DNA from: Alphaproteobacteria bacterium
Lineage (GTDB): Bacteria > Pseudomonadota > Alphaproteobacteria > Rickettsiales > JABCZZ01
Assembly: GCA_013286285.1 (NCBI GenBank)
Contig: JABDGA010000005.1
Span: forward strand, 1-59,140
Direction of reading: 5' to 3'
Length of the DNA: 59,140 nucleotides
Shown one piece after another: positions 34,112-42,210 of the stretch (position 1 is its first letter; the number at the start of each line of letters is the position of its first letter). The notes under the pieces are model-generated. The model was not told where the DNA came from. It saw nothing but the letters and a program-made list of their open reading frames with translations, and did not search any database. Both the position numbers and the translations under genes were made by a program.

Positions 34112-34161
34112 TGCCCGATATCCTTTTGGTTATATAACCAAGGCAGGGAAGAATATCAGGC
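34112..34161. other. Nested inverted repeats upstream of tmk
   Basis: The 16-bp perfect palindrome TTGGTTATATAACCAA (34126-34141) sits inside a longer imperfect stem formed by GCCCGATAT and ATATCAGGC. The whole could fold as one RNA or DNA structure. It lies between two divergent genes, so it may be a regulator site or a small palindromic repeat. Confidence 0.45.
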
Positions 34162-34263
34162 ACAGACTTCGGCACCACTATAGCCACAATCAAGCATGGC
34201 ATAAATCCAAGATTTATGAACTTTTTGTGACAGTTGAACGATTTAGTGCTAACGTGCCTGAAT

Positions 34264-34878
34264 ATGAGCGGAACATTCATCACATTCGAAGGTGGCGAGG
34301 GCAGCGGCAAGACCACCCAGATTAATTTGTTGGAAAAATATTTATGTGATTCCGGAAGAAAATGCCTGCTGACGCGCGAGCCGGGAGGAAGCGCGGGCGG
34401 TGATGCAATCCGGCAGTTATTGCTGACCGGCGCAGCGGATAAATGGCATCCCGTTTCTGAGACCTTGTTGTTTCAAGCAGCGCGCGTGGAGCATGTGGAA
34501 ACGCTGATAAAACCGGCTTTGGCGCGTGGTGAGATCGTATTATGCGATCGGTTTTTGGATTCTACTCTTGTCTATCAGGGGATCAGCAAGGGATTGGGAA
34601 TGGAATATGTTCGCCAGTTATACCGGTTGACGCTCGGTAATTTTATGCCGGATTTTACCATTATTCTTGATATTGATCCCCAAATCGGAGTGAGCAGGGC
34701 TAAGAGGCGGTCGGGAAATGAAACGCGCTTTGAACATATGGAGATGGAGTTTCACCGAAAAGTACGGGAGGGATTTCTTGCGCTCGCGGTGGTTAATCCA
34801 GGGCGTTATATCGTTATTAATGCGAATCAATCCTTGGAAGAGGTTTCCCTTGCAGTCCGGCGAATCTTTGCTCTATAG
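34264..34878 (+). CDS. tmk: Thymidylate kinase
   Basis: Start taken at 34264 (MSGTFITFEGGEGSGKTTQ); the track begins at an upstream TTG. The 204-residue enzyme phosphorylates dTMP to dTDP. Visible are the P-loop FEGGEGSGKTT (8-18), the DR(F/Y) motif in LCDRFLDSTLVYQG and the TREPGGSAGG segment. The lid region shows RRSGNETRFE. It lies upstream of the SRP RNA and dnaX; tmk followed by holB is commoner, but holB is not here. Confidence 0.94.
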   Translation: MSGTFITFEGGEGSGKTTQINLLEKYLCDSGRKCLLTREPGGSAGGDAIRQLLLTGAADKWHPVSETLLFQAARVEHVETLIKPALARGEIVLCDRFLDSTLVYQGISKGLGMEYVRQLYRLTLGNFMPDFTIILDIDPQIGVSRAKRRSGNETRFEHMEMEFHRKVREGFLALAVVNPGRYIVINANQSLEEVSLAVRRIFAL

Positions 34879-34885
34879 TGCCTCA

Positions 34886-34974
34886 TGGCTGGCGGCGGGC
34901 GGCGCCTCTGCGAAGCCGGTCAGGTCCGAGAGGAAGCAGCCGTAGCAGTTAAAGCGCCGGGTCGCCGTCAGTCA
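34886..34974 (+). ncRNA. ffs: Signal recognition particle RNA, small bacterial type (4.5S)
   Basis: The core GGTCAGGTCCGAGAGGAAGCAGCC is the SRP RNA domain IV signature that binds Ffh: asymmetric loop, symmetric loop and a tetraloop-like apex. The flanks CTGGCGGC and GTCGCCGTCAG can pair to close the hairpin. Ends are estimated from that pairing. The place directly before dnaX is the usual one in alphaproteobacteria. It starts 7 nt after the tmk stop, so its promoter would lie inside tmk or it is processed from a tmk transcript. Confidence 0.9.
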
Positions 34975-34975
34975 C

Positions 34976-35121
34976 AAAAATGGTGTCTAATTCTACTGCG
35001 GCTAGCATCTGGATTGCGGATGTATTGAAAAATATACTCATGTACTCTCTGTACACTCCGTCATTTTTCAATACATCCGCTTCCCATCTGCTTTGCTGCA
35101 GCGAATTATCCAGCCATTTTT
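34976..35121. repeat. Large palindromic element between SRP RNA and dnaX
   Basis: The centre has perfect 18-bp arms, GCGGATGTATTGAAAAAT (35016-35033) and its complement (35063-35080), with a 29-nt loop that itself holds TGTAC-TCTCT-GTACA. Outside, imperfect arms extend to AAAAATGG at 34976 and CCATTTTT at 35121. The total is 146 nt. It has no coding capacity of its own and looks like a MITE or palindromic repeat unit. Confidence 0.75.
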
Positions 35122-35123
35122 GC

Positions 35124-35151
35124 CTTGCAACGTGCAACCTGAAACTTGCAA
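35124..35151 (+). repeat. Heptamer array upstream of dnaX
   Basis: CTTGCAA, CGTGCAA, CCTGAAA, CTTGCAA in exact 7-nt register, ending 3 nt before the dnaX ATG, directly after the large palindrome. No Shine-Dalgarno is left in the usual position. Confidence 0.75.
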
Positions 35152-35154
35152 CTG

Positions 35155-36804
35155 ATGGAATACCGCGTTCTTGCCCGTAAATATCGTCCCCAGACCTTTG
35201 CCGATTTGATTGGACAGGAGGTGCTGGTGCGGACGCTCAGTAACGCCTTTGCCACCGGGCGCATCGCTCATGCCTTTCTGCTTACCGGCATTCGTGGCAT
35301 CGGCAAGACAACGACAGCGCGTATTATTGCAAGGGCGCTCAACTGTGTCGGTGCAGACGGGCAGGGCAGCGCGACGATTAGCCCGTGCGGCATATGCACG
35401 CATTGCACGGCGATAGCGGAAAGCCGGCATATGGATGTGCTGGAGATGGACGCCGCCAGTAATACCAGTGTGGACGGTATTCGCGATCTTATCAATACGG
35501 TGCAATATCTCCCGAGTTCGGCGCGGGTAAAAGTCTATATTATCGACGAAGTGCACATGCTTTCCAACAGCGCGTTCAATGCGCTGCTCAAAACGCTGGA
35601 AGAGCCGCCGCCGCATGTAAAATTCATTTTTGCTACGACGGAAATCCGCAAGATTCCAGTCACCATCTTGTCGCGCTGCCAGAAGTTTGAGCTGAAGCGT
35701 ATTGAAACGCAAACTCTGGCGAAGCATCTGGGGAATGTGCTTGCGAAGGAGAATGTCAAGGCGGAAGAAGAGGCCTTGGCGCTGATTGCCGATGCTGCCG
35801 AAGGCTCGGCGCGCGACTCCCTTTCGCTCCTCGATCAGGCTATTGCGCATAATGCGGGGGAGGACGGAGTAATACGTGGGTTAGCGGTGCGTGACATGCT
35901 GGGCATGAACGATAAGTCGCAGCTGTTTAAAATGTTAGAAAAATGTTGCTCCGGCGATATCCGCGAATCGCTTGCCGAGTTCCGCAACCTTTATGCAGCG
36001 GGTGCGGATCCTGCGATTATGCTGCAGGATTTGCTGGCGCTGATGCATTTCATCACGCGGGTAAAAATCACGCCAGCGGCGGCAGATGATGTCGCGTTTT
36101 CAGAGCCGGAGCGTACATTTGCGGAAACTCTGGCGCAGAAGCTTGCCATGAGCACCCTGACGCGTTTCTGGCAGATGCTGCTGAAGGGGCTGCAGGAAAC
36201 CCGCATTGCTCCTGATCCGGCTGCCAGCGCTGAAATGACGCTTATCCGCATCGCGCATAGCGCGGATTTGCCCTCGCCTGCGGATATTATACGGGGCTTG
36301 AGAAAAAATACAGCAGCGCCGCCGTCTGGCAATGGAGAGAGCACCACGCCGCCGCCACGTGCGCCGGTCGCCTTGATTACTACCCAGCAGGTTGTTCCCC
36401 AGCCGGTCGTGCAACACCAGCATGAGCAGGCCGTGGTTATAAACACATTTGCCGATGCGGTGGAATTGTTCAATGCCCGCAGAGAGCCTTTGCTGCATAA
36501 TTATCTGATGCGTGAAGTCCGGCTGGTAAATTTCCAACAGGGAAGATTGGAACTGAATATTTGCGGGGAAGTGCCGCTTGATTTTGCCGGGCGTGTTGGT
36601 AAAAATTTAAGTGACTGGACGGGAACGCGCTGGGTGGTTATCCTATCGCGGGAACAGGGGGAAGTACCTTTGCAGGTTCAGTACGAAGAAAAAGCGGCAA
36701 AAGAGCGGGAAGCAATAAAATCACATCCGCTGGTGGCGAAAGTGCTCGAAACCTTTCCTGGTGCGGAAGTGGTAAGAATTATTAATAATGGAGTATCGGC
36801 GTGA
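35155..36804 (+). CDS. dnaX: DNA polymerase III subunits tau/gamma
   Basis: Start taken at the ATG 35155 (MEYRVLARKYRPQTFADLIG); the track begins at a TTG inside the heptamer array. The 549-residue clamp-loader ATPase has a Walker A GIRGIGKTTTAR, a zinc module CGICTHC, Walker B IIDEVHMLS, and the sensor-1 region LSRCQKFELKR. After domain III comes a Pro-rich linker and a C-terminal part that would bind the replicase. An A AAA AAT heptamer at 36303-36309 could allow a -1 frameshift to give a shorter gamma form of about 423 residues. There is no visible ribosome binding site. It overlaps ybaB by 4 nt. Confidence 0.95.
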   Translation: MEYRVLARKYRPQTFADLIGQEVLVRTLSNAFATGRIAHAFLLTGIRGIGKTTTARIIARALNCVGADGQGSATISPCGICTHCTAIAESRHMDVLEMDAASNTSVDGIRDLINTVQYLPSSARVKVYIIDEVHMLSNSAFNALLKTLEEPPPHVKFIFATTEIRKIPVTILSRCQKFELKRIETQTLAKHLGNVLAKENVKAEEEALALIADAAEGSARDSLSLLDQAIAHNAGEDGVIRGLAVRDMLGMNDKSQLFKMLEKCCSGDIRESLAEFRNLYAAGADPAIMLQDLLALMHFITRVKITPAAADDVAFSEPERTFAETLAQKLAMSTLTRFWQMLLKGLQETRIAPDPAASAEMTLIRIAHSADLPSPADIIRGLRKNTAAPPSGNGESTTPPPRAPVALITTQQVVPQPVVQHQHEQAVVINTFADAVELFNARREPLLHNYLMREVRLVNFQQGRLELNICGEVPLDFAGRVGKNLSDWTGTRWVVILSREQGEVPLQVQYEEKAAKEREAIKSHPLVAKVLETFPGAEVVRIINNGVSA

Positions 36805-37121
36805 ACATACAGAAAATGATGAAACAGGCGCAGGAAATGCAGAATAAGATTGCTGCGATGCAGGCAAAGCTGGAGGAAGAGGAAAGCGAAGGCAGCTCTG
36901 GCGGTGGCATGGTGGTGGTCACGCTTTCGGGTAAAGGGTTGGTCAAAAAGCTCAGCATCGATAAGAGTCTGATAGACCCGAACGAGAAGGAAATGCTGGA
37001 AGATCTTATCATTGCGGCTTTTAATGACGCTAAGAATAAGATAGATACTCATGTCAGCGAGCAAATGGCAAAGATGACCAGCGGAATGGGGTTGCCTGCA
37101 GGCATGAAGCTGCCTTTTTAG
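36801..37121 (+). CDS. ybaB: YbaB/EbfC nucleoid-associated protein
   Basis: A 106-residue DNA-binding dimer. The N-terminal coiled coil MKQAQEMQNKIAAMQAKLEE and the core VVVTLSGKGLVKKLSIDKSL fit the family, and the tail ends GMGLPAGMKLPF as usual. It starts with GTG overlapping the dnaX stop (GTGA), the standard dnaX-ybaB arrangement. recR, which normally comes next, is missing; an unknown gene occupies that position. Confidence 0.93.
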   Translation: MNIQKMMKQAQEMQNKIAAMQAKLEEEESEGSSGGGMVVVTLSGKGLVKKLSIDKSLIDPNEKEMLEDLIIAAFNDAKNKIDTHVSEQMAKMTSGMGLPAGMKLPF

Positions 37122-37132
37122 CAATATAAGGA

Positions 37133-37633
37133 ATGGCTATGGGACATTACAGTTCTGATGATGAAGCCTATTTTGATAAGGAACAGCAGGCGCATGACGA
37201 TCTGGTTATTGATCATGCGGTGGAAGCTGCCGCAAAAGGGGAGAATGTCGAGCAATTGCTAGAGATCATGCTGGTGTCCATCCCCGCCAACCGAAGAAAT
37301 GCGGTGAAAGCCAAATTCATCGCCGCCCTGAAGAAGCGCGGGCTGAGAGCGCCGTCTAAGGATGCGGATATTCCGTCACGCAAGACGCTGGATCGTCTTC
37401 GCAATGCGCTTACCATTACGGCAAAAGAGGCATATAACCGTGTCCTTGCGCTGGTAGCAGCCCGCCCGGATGTTGCTGCCAGAATCAAGCAGGCAGGCGA
37501 GATATTGGCCAAGAATGGCGTCACCGCTGAAAAAATCCAGATGATAAGGGAGTCCGAGCTGGGAACAATTTCACATAATGCGCCGGGTGTGTCCCAATCT
37601 TTCCGTGATACGGGACAGGGGCGCGGTAACTGA
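37133..37633 (+). CDS. Helical protein of unknown function
   Basis: A 166-residue protein preceded by AAGGA, 11 nt after ybaB. It is acidic at the N-terminus (YSSDDEAYFDKEQQAHDD) and then forms several Ala-rich helices (VEQLLEIMLVSIPANRRNAVKAKFIAALKKRG). The later part contains ITAKEAYNRVLALVAARPDVAARIKQAG. No signal peptide, membrane segment or known motif. Its place in the dnaX-ybaB operon suggests co-expression with replication genes, but no function can be given. Confidence 0.7.
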   Translation: MAMGHYSSDDEAYFDKEQQAHDDLVIDHAVEAAAKGENVEQLLEIMLVSIPANRRNAVKAKFIAALKKRGLRAPSKDADIPSRKTLDRLRNALTITAKEAYNRVLALVAARPDVAARIKQAGEILAKNGVTAEKIQMIRESELGTISHNAPGVSQSFRDTGQGRGN

Positions 37634-37646
37634 TATCGGGTAGAGT

Positions 37647-38438
37647 ATGAAAGTATTTTTAAGTTGGTCAGGCCATCGAAGCCATAAAATGGCGCTGATT
37701 CTCAGGGATTGGTTGCCGGATGTATTACAGTCGATTGTCCCTTACGTTTCATCGGAGGATATAGATAAAGGAAAGAGTTGGGAAGCTGAAATTGCCAAAG
37801 AGTTAGACTGCTCGAATTATGGTATTTTGTGCCTGACAAAGGAAAACATAAACGAACCCTGGATTAATTTTGAAGCCGGGGCATTATCAAAACAAATAGG
37901 AAAATCCTTCGTGAGTCCTTTCCTCCTTAACGTAGGGCGTTCAGAAGTAAGTGAGCCAGTACAGAGATTTCAATCGACTATATTTGATAAGGCAGACGTC
38001 AGAAAACTAATCGCTTCCCTTAACAAATCTTGTGTCCCAGCTTTGTCAGAAGACAGAGTAAACAAAATGTTTTCTCTTCTTTATCCCCGCTTAGAAGAAG
38101 AACTGAAATCATTACTGCAGATGAACAAGGGAACAGGCATGGATGAGAAAGCCATGCTTAAAACCGAAAAGCAGGTTGCAGAGCAGGAAAAGATAGAAAT
38201 TGATAGAGAGGCAAAGGCGGCGCATGCAAAAATGGTGCAGGACCATCATGATTTGAAAATGCAATTTACTGCATTCGTTAAACTGACAGAAGAAAATAAT
38301 AGCTTGAAAACGCGTCTTGAGAAACTCGAAAAGGAGAGCGCAATGGAAGCCTGTAAAGAACCATCACTTAAAGTATTATTAGGCTCATTCAGTGCGGATC
38401 TCAAGAGGCCACACACAGAAGATGTCATAAAACCATAA
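37647..38438 (+). CDS. TIR-domain protein with C-terminal coiled coil
   Basis: A 263-residue protein. Residues 1-145 form a TIR-like domain: KVFLSWSGHRSHKMALILRD (2-21), SSEDIDKGKSWEAEI (35-49), SNYGILCLTKENINEPW (56-72), and FEAGAL (75-80). Glu76 is in the place of the NADase glutamate of catalytic TIR domains. Residues 150-235 are charged and heptad-like (a coiled coil), probably for oligomerisation or partner contact. Bacterial TIR proteins often act in antiphage defence by breaking down NAD+ or making signalling nucleotides. It lies 13 nt upstream of the acyltransferase-like gene; both look more AT-rich than dnaX, ybaB and yej genes, which suggests transfer. Confidence 0.8.
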   Translation: MKVFLSWSGHRSHKMALILRDWLPDVLQSIVPYVSSEDIDKGKSWEAEIAKELDCSNYGILCLTKENINEPWINFEAGALSKQIGKSFVSPFLLNVGRSEVSEPVQRFQSTIFDKADVRKLIASLNKSCVPALSEDRVNKMFSLLYPRLEEELKSLLQMNKGTGMDEKAMLKTEKQVAEQEKIEIDREAKAAHAKMVQDHHDLKMQFTAFVKLTEENNSLKTRLEKLEKESAMEACKEPSLKVLLGSFSADLKRPHTEDVIKP

Positions 38439-38451
38439 CCGTGTAACTCAT

Positions 38452-39279
38452 ATGAAAATGCAATCCATGGAATCACTTGCGGACCTCTCTCAAAAAAATG
38501 CGGATTTGAGAAGGCAGCTTACCGAACTGTCAACGAAGATAGCGCAAGGGGATGATTATACTATTCCGTTGTCTGCTTCCTTATCCGATTTGGCACTTTC
38601 TGTATCTGACAAGGAAGAGTCGCTTACTCGTCGATATAAGAGAAAAAATCTATTTAATAAGGAACTGGTATTTGAATTTACTAGAGATCCTGGACTTTTA
38701 CATCAGTATTATCAAATCCGTAGCAATGAATATAAGGCTTTTCATGGAGAAGCGTATGAGACTACAGAAAATGAATATGATCGATCCGCGCATATTATGG
38801 TGGCGAGAATCGGGAATTTTTGCGTAGGCGGGGTGCGTATCAACACCAAAACCCCACGCAATAATGGTTTGTTGCCTATGGAAAAAGCCGCAGATTTTAG
38901 GATTGAAGAATATTTTCCGGAATTACGCCATCAGCAGGTTGCCTATGGAGAAGTAGGAGACTGGGTGCTTTTGCCCGAATTCAGGGGAGGTCAAATCTCT
39001 GACGAAATGACAAGAAGAATATTTGAAAAGGCCTCTGCATTAAATATAGAAATGTTATTTGTCCTTACGTCGCCTTTGCAGGCCCGCTTATACAAGCAGG
39101 TTTGCATTGCGATAGGCTTAAAAGATACAATCATACATTATGATATAGCGCTGTCAGGTTATCCTGCGGAAGGAGATAAAAGCTATCTTCTCAGTGTGGC
39201 GCTTGCAAAAAATGCTACAGACCGGCGTGATGATGTATCCAGCCATCACAAACAGAGAATATTGGATGAAGTCCTGTAA
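38452..39279 (+). CDS. LuxI/FeeM-like acyltransferase-fold (GNAT-related) protein
   Basis: A 275-residue protein. Residues 1-32 are a short coiled coil (LADLSQKNADLRRQLTELST), then a basic linker, then an acyltransferase-like domain at about 70-255. It recalls autoinducer synthase and N-acyl amino acid synthase FeeM folds: IRSNEYKAF (89-97), NEYDRSAHIMVAR (107-119), CVGGVRIN (124-131), and YGEVGDWVLLPEFRGG (165-180), where Glu167 occupies the place of the conserved LuxI Glu. It could add an acyl chain from acyl-ACP to an amino compound. With the upstream TIR gene, both carrying coiled coils, it may form one module. The family call is from pattern only. Confidence 0.6.
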   Translation: MKMQSMESLADLSQKNADLRRQLTELSTKIAQGDDYTIPLSASLSDLALSVSDKEESLTRRYKRKNLFNKELVFEFTRDPGLLHQYYQIRSNEYKAFHGEAYETTENEYDRSAHIMVARIGNFCVGGVRINTKTPRNNGLLPMEKAADFRIEEYFPELRHQQVAYGEVGDWVLLPEFRGGQISDEMTRRIFEKASALNIEMLFVLTSPLQARLYKQVCIAIGLKDTIIHYDIALSGYPAEGDKSYLLSVALAKNATDRRDDVSSHHKQRILDEVL

Positions 39280-39373
39280 ATTACATAGCATTTGCGAGTT
39301 ATATAGCTATAAAAAGTGACGGTACACGAGTACAAAAGATTTTTTGCGTCTGTGGAATTTGGAAAGAAATTTA

Positions 39374-40390
39374 ATGAACGCAATGCAATGCCGCAAGTTA
39401 AGGTTATTTTATGCGAATAAGCGTGGATTCTGGTCGCTGATATTGCTGGCGGTGCTATTTTTTATAAGCCTGTTCGCTGAATTTATCGCTAATGATAAGC
39501 CGGTTGTGCTGAAGTATCATGGGGCATATTATTTTCCTATTTTCCGATTCTATCCTGAAACCACCTTCGGCGGCGACTTCCAGACGGAGGCGGATTACCG
39601 CGATGCCCATATTGTCCAGAAGATCGCTGCCGATGGCTGGATGATCTGGCCGCTGATACGCTATAGCTATATGACCATCAACTATGATGCGGTCCCGGCG
39701 CCGATGCATCCTACGCCTGATAACCTGCTTGGTACGGACGATCAGGGACGCGACGTACTGGCGCGGCTTATTTACGGTTTCCGCATTTCTATGCTGTTTG
39801 GCATGGCGCTTACTTTCATAAGCTCCATCATCGGTATCACCGCGGGCGCAGTGCAGGGCTATTTCGGTGGCCTGACCGATCTGCTATTCCAGCGTTTCAT
39901 GGAAATATGGGGGGGGCTGCCGGAAATCTACCTCCTGATTATTCTTGCCAGCATTGTGGAGCCGAACATCTGGTGGCTACTCGGCCTGATGGTGCTGTTT
40001 TCCTGGATGGCGCTGGTGCATCTCGTGCGCGCCGAATTCCTGCGGGTGCGCAATTTCGATTATGTCCGCGCCGCACGTGCACTGGGAGTAAGCGAATGGA
40101 AAATAATTACCCGTCATGTATTACCCAATGCGCTGATTTCTACTATCACTTTTATTCCTTTTATCATGAACGGTTCGATTGTAACGCTGACATCGCTGGA
40201 TTTCCTGGGCTTCGGATTGCCGCCGGGATCTCCCTCGCTCGGGGAACTACTGGCGCAGGGAAAGGGCAATCCGCAGGCGCATTGGCTCGGCTTTACCGGT
40301 TTTATTACGCTTGCGGGGATGCTGAGTTTGCTGGTGTTTATCGGCGAAGCGGTGCGTAATGCATTCGATCCCAGAAAGAATGCGGTGTAG
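39374..40390 (+). CDS. yejE: Peptide ABC transporter permease (YejE type)
   Basis: Start taken at the ATG 39374 (MNAMQCRKLRLFYANKRG); the track start is a TTG. The 338-residue inner-membrane permease has six predicted helices and the binding-protein-dependent transport signature in RAARALGVSEWKIITRHVLPNA (the EAA loop). The region GTDDQGRDVLARLIYGFRIS is typical of OppC/DppC/YejE proteins, and the long periplasmic insert with YPETTFGGDFQTEADYRD marks YejE. It imports oligopeptides or microcin C-like compounds in E. coli. The partner permease yejB and the binding protein yejA are not in this window. Confidence 0.9.
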   Translation: MNAMQCRKLRLFYANKRGFWSLILLAVLFFISLFAEFIANDKPVVLKYHGAYYFPIFRFYPETTFGGDFQTEADYRDAHIVQKIAADGWMIWPLIRYSYMTINYDAVPAPMHPTPDNLLGTDDQGRDVLARLIYGFRISMLFGMALTFISSIIGITAGAVQGYFGGLTDLLFQRFMEIWGGLPEIYLLIILASIVEPNIWWLLGLMVLFSWMALVHLVRAEFLRVRNFDYVRAARALGVSEWKIITRHVLPNALISTITFIPFIMNGSIVTLTSLDFLGFGLPPGSPSLGELLAQGKGNPQAHWLGFTGFITLAGMLSLLVFIGEAVRNAFDPRKNAV

Positions 40391-40391
40391 C

Positions 40392-41927
40392 ATGAGTATT
40401 ATTTCCGTAAAGAACCTCTCGTTGCTTGCCGGCGAAAAAACACTGGTGAAAAAAGTTTCATTTGATGTCAATGAAGGAGAAATATTGGCCCTGGTTGGCG
40501 AAAGCGGCTCAGGTAAGACCTTAACCGCGCTTTCCATCATGGATTTATTGCCGGCTGGGGTGCGCCGGAAGCCAGACACGGAAAGCCAGAAACTCATCTG
40601 TGGAAAACAGGCAGGGATGATTTTCCAGGAACCCATGACATCCCTCAACCCGCTCCATACTATCGGTAAACAGGTTGGTGAAGCGATACGTATTCATCAG
40701 AAAAATGCAGGCAAGGCGGAAGTCAGAAGTAAGGTGCTGGAGCTGCTGGATTCTGTCGGGCTTGGCAGTTTTAAAACTCGCCTTGATGCGTATCCCCACC
40801 AGCTTTCCGGCGGCGAGCGCCAGCGCGTCATGATTGCGATGGCAATCGCCAATGATCCTGCGTTGCTTATCGCCGATGAGCCGACCACAGCGCTTGATGT
40901 GACGATTCAGGCACAGATTCTGGCATTGCTTACCTCATTGCGGGATCAGCATGGCATGTCGGTTTTGCTGATTACCCATGATTTAACGATTGTCCGTAAA
41001 GTGGCTGATCGGGTGGCAATCCTGTCGCAGGGAAGCCTTGTGGAAATGGGAACGGTAGAGGATATTTTTTTACGTCCTCTTCATCCCTATACGAAGCAAC
41101 TGCTGGCTGCCGAACCAAGGAGCGCGCCGTTGCCTGCGCCTGCTGGCTTGAGGAAGGTGATGGAATGCCGGAATGTATCGGTGGCATTGGCGACAGGCAG
41201 CAATGTGCTTGCCTGGAAAAAACAGTATGACACTATTCTTGAAAATATAGCGATATCCGTGCGGGAAGGCACGACGCTTGGCATTGTCGGCGAATCCGGT
41301 TCCGGCAAAACCACTTTGGCGCTGGCATTGCTGCGGCTGGTGAAAAGCAGCGGCGAGATTGTTTTTGACGATGAGCGCATAGACACGCTTTCCGGCAAGA
41401 ATCTGCGCAAGAAACGCCGGAATATGCAGATAGTATTCCAGGATCCCTATTCCAGCCTCAATCCTCGCATGATCATAGGCGATATTATTCGCGAAGGGCT
41501 GGATGTGCATGAAGCCAGTTCCACGTTTAAGGAACGTGAAGAAAAAGTCGATGCGATATTGCTCGAAGTTGGATTATCACCGGAGATGAAGGTACGTTAC
41601 CCGCATGAGTTTTCCGGTGGACAAAGGCAGCGTATTTGTATCGCGCGCGTGCTGATACTCAAGCCAAAGCTTATTATTCTCGATGAGCCAACTTCGGCGC
41701 TTGATATTTCCGTACAGGCGCAGATACTGGATTTGCTCGCCGGATTACAGGATAAATACAGGCTTTCCTATATTTTTATCAGCCACGATCTACGCACCAT
41801 ACGCGCCCTGAGCCATCAGATCGTGGTGTTACAAAAAGGTAAAATAGTAGAAAGCGGTATGGCTTCTGAAATTTTTACGCATCCGAAAGAAAACTATACG
41901 CGCGCGTTGCTCACAGCGGCTTTATAG
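40392..41927 (+). CDS. yejF: Peptide ABC transporter ATP-binding protein with two ABC domains (YejF type)
   Basis: Start taken at 40392 ([16 protein letters not shown]), 1 nt after yejE; the track start lies inside yejE. The 511-residue protein is a fusion of two ATPase domains, as in YejF. The first has Walker [14 protein letters not shown] and signature LSGGERQRV; the second has [14 protein letters not shown] and FSGGQRQRI, each with its Walker B ([24 protein letters not shown]). It energises the permease pair. A 407-nt gap with repeats follows. Confidence 0.94.
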   Translation: MSIISVKNLSLLAGEKTLVKKVSFDVNEGEILALVGESGSGKTLTALSIMDLLPAGVRRKPDTESQKLICGKQAGMIFQEPMTSLNPLHTIGKQVGEAIRIHQKNAGKAEVRSKVLELLDSVGLGSFKTRLDAYPHQLSGGERQRVMIAMAIANDPALLIADEPTTALDVTIQAQILALLTSLRDQHGMSVLLITHDLTIVRKVADRVAILSQGSLVEMGTVEDIFLRPLHPYTKQLLAAEPRSAPLPAPAGLRKVMECRNVSVALATGSNVLAWKKQYDTILENIAISVREGTTLGIVGESGSGKTTLALALLRLVKSSGEIVFDDERIDTLSGKNLRKKRRNMQIVFQDPYSSLNPRMIIGDIIREGLDVHEASSTFKEREEKVDAILLEVGLSPEMKVRYPHEFSGGQRQRICIARVLILKPKLIILDEPTSALDISVQAQILDLLAGLQDKYRLSYIFISHDLRTIRALSHQIVVLQKGKIVESGMASEIFTHPKENYTRALLTAAL

Positions 41928-42031
41928 TCCCCCAGTTTTGGATAAGCGTTGCTCAAAGATCAGCTGATGGCTTAATGGAGAAAGCTGCGAATGCAGCGAT
42001 ATACTCACTTGCCCAAATTCCAATACCTATC

Positions 42032-42101
42032 CGTCATTCCGGCGAAAGCCGGAATCTCAGGCTTTCTCCATGAGATACCGCTGTCAAGCAGCGGTATGAC
42101 G
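42032..42101. repeat. Dispersed two-hairpin intergenic repeat
   Basis: Begins CGTCATTCCGGCGAAAGCCGG and ends ATGACG. Hairpin 1 is TTCCGGC-GAAA-GCCGGAA, hairpin 2 is TACCGCTG-TCAAG-CAGCGGTA, and CGTCAT/ATGACG can pair around both. The CGTCATTCCxGCGAAAGCxGGAATC word is a repeat I recall as widespread in proteobacterial intergenic regions. Likely many copies in this genome. Confidence 0.8.
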
Positions 42102-42195
42102 ATCTCTTTTTATTTAGGAGAATGAGTATAGGTGAGCGATGAGGTTTTCGCAAGAGATGCATTGGCTTGAGACACGATTGTTTTTAGCGTTTTCG

Positions 42196-42210
42196 GCCTT
42201 TGTCAAAGGC
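42196..42210 (+). terminator. Possible intrinsic terminator after yejF
   Basis: GCCTTT-GTC-AAAGGC followed by TGTTTTGCAGTTTTTT on the plus strand. A short stem with a broken T-tract, 269 nt past the yejF stop. May end the yej transcript. Confidence 0.4.

Noticed and set aside
34112-34161. Possible tRNA upstream of tmk
   Set aside because: The nested stems lack D and T loops, the GTTCRA motif and a CCA-ready acceptor stem.
35068-35850. 260-codon minus-strand ORF opposite dnaX
   Set aside because: Shadow of dnaX; dnaX motifs are unambiguous.
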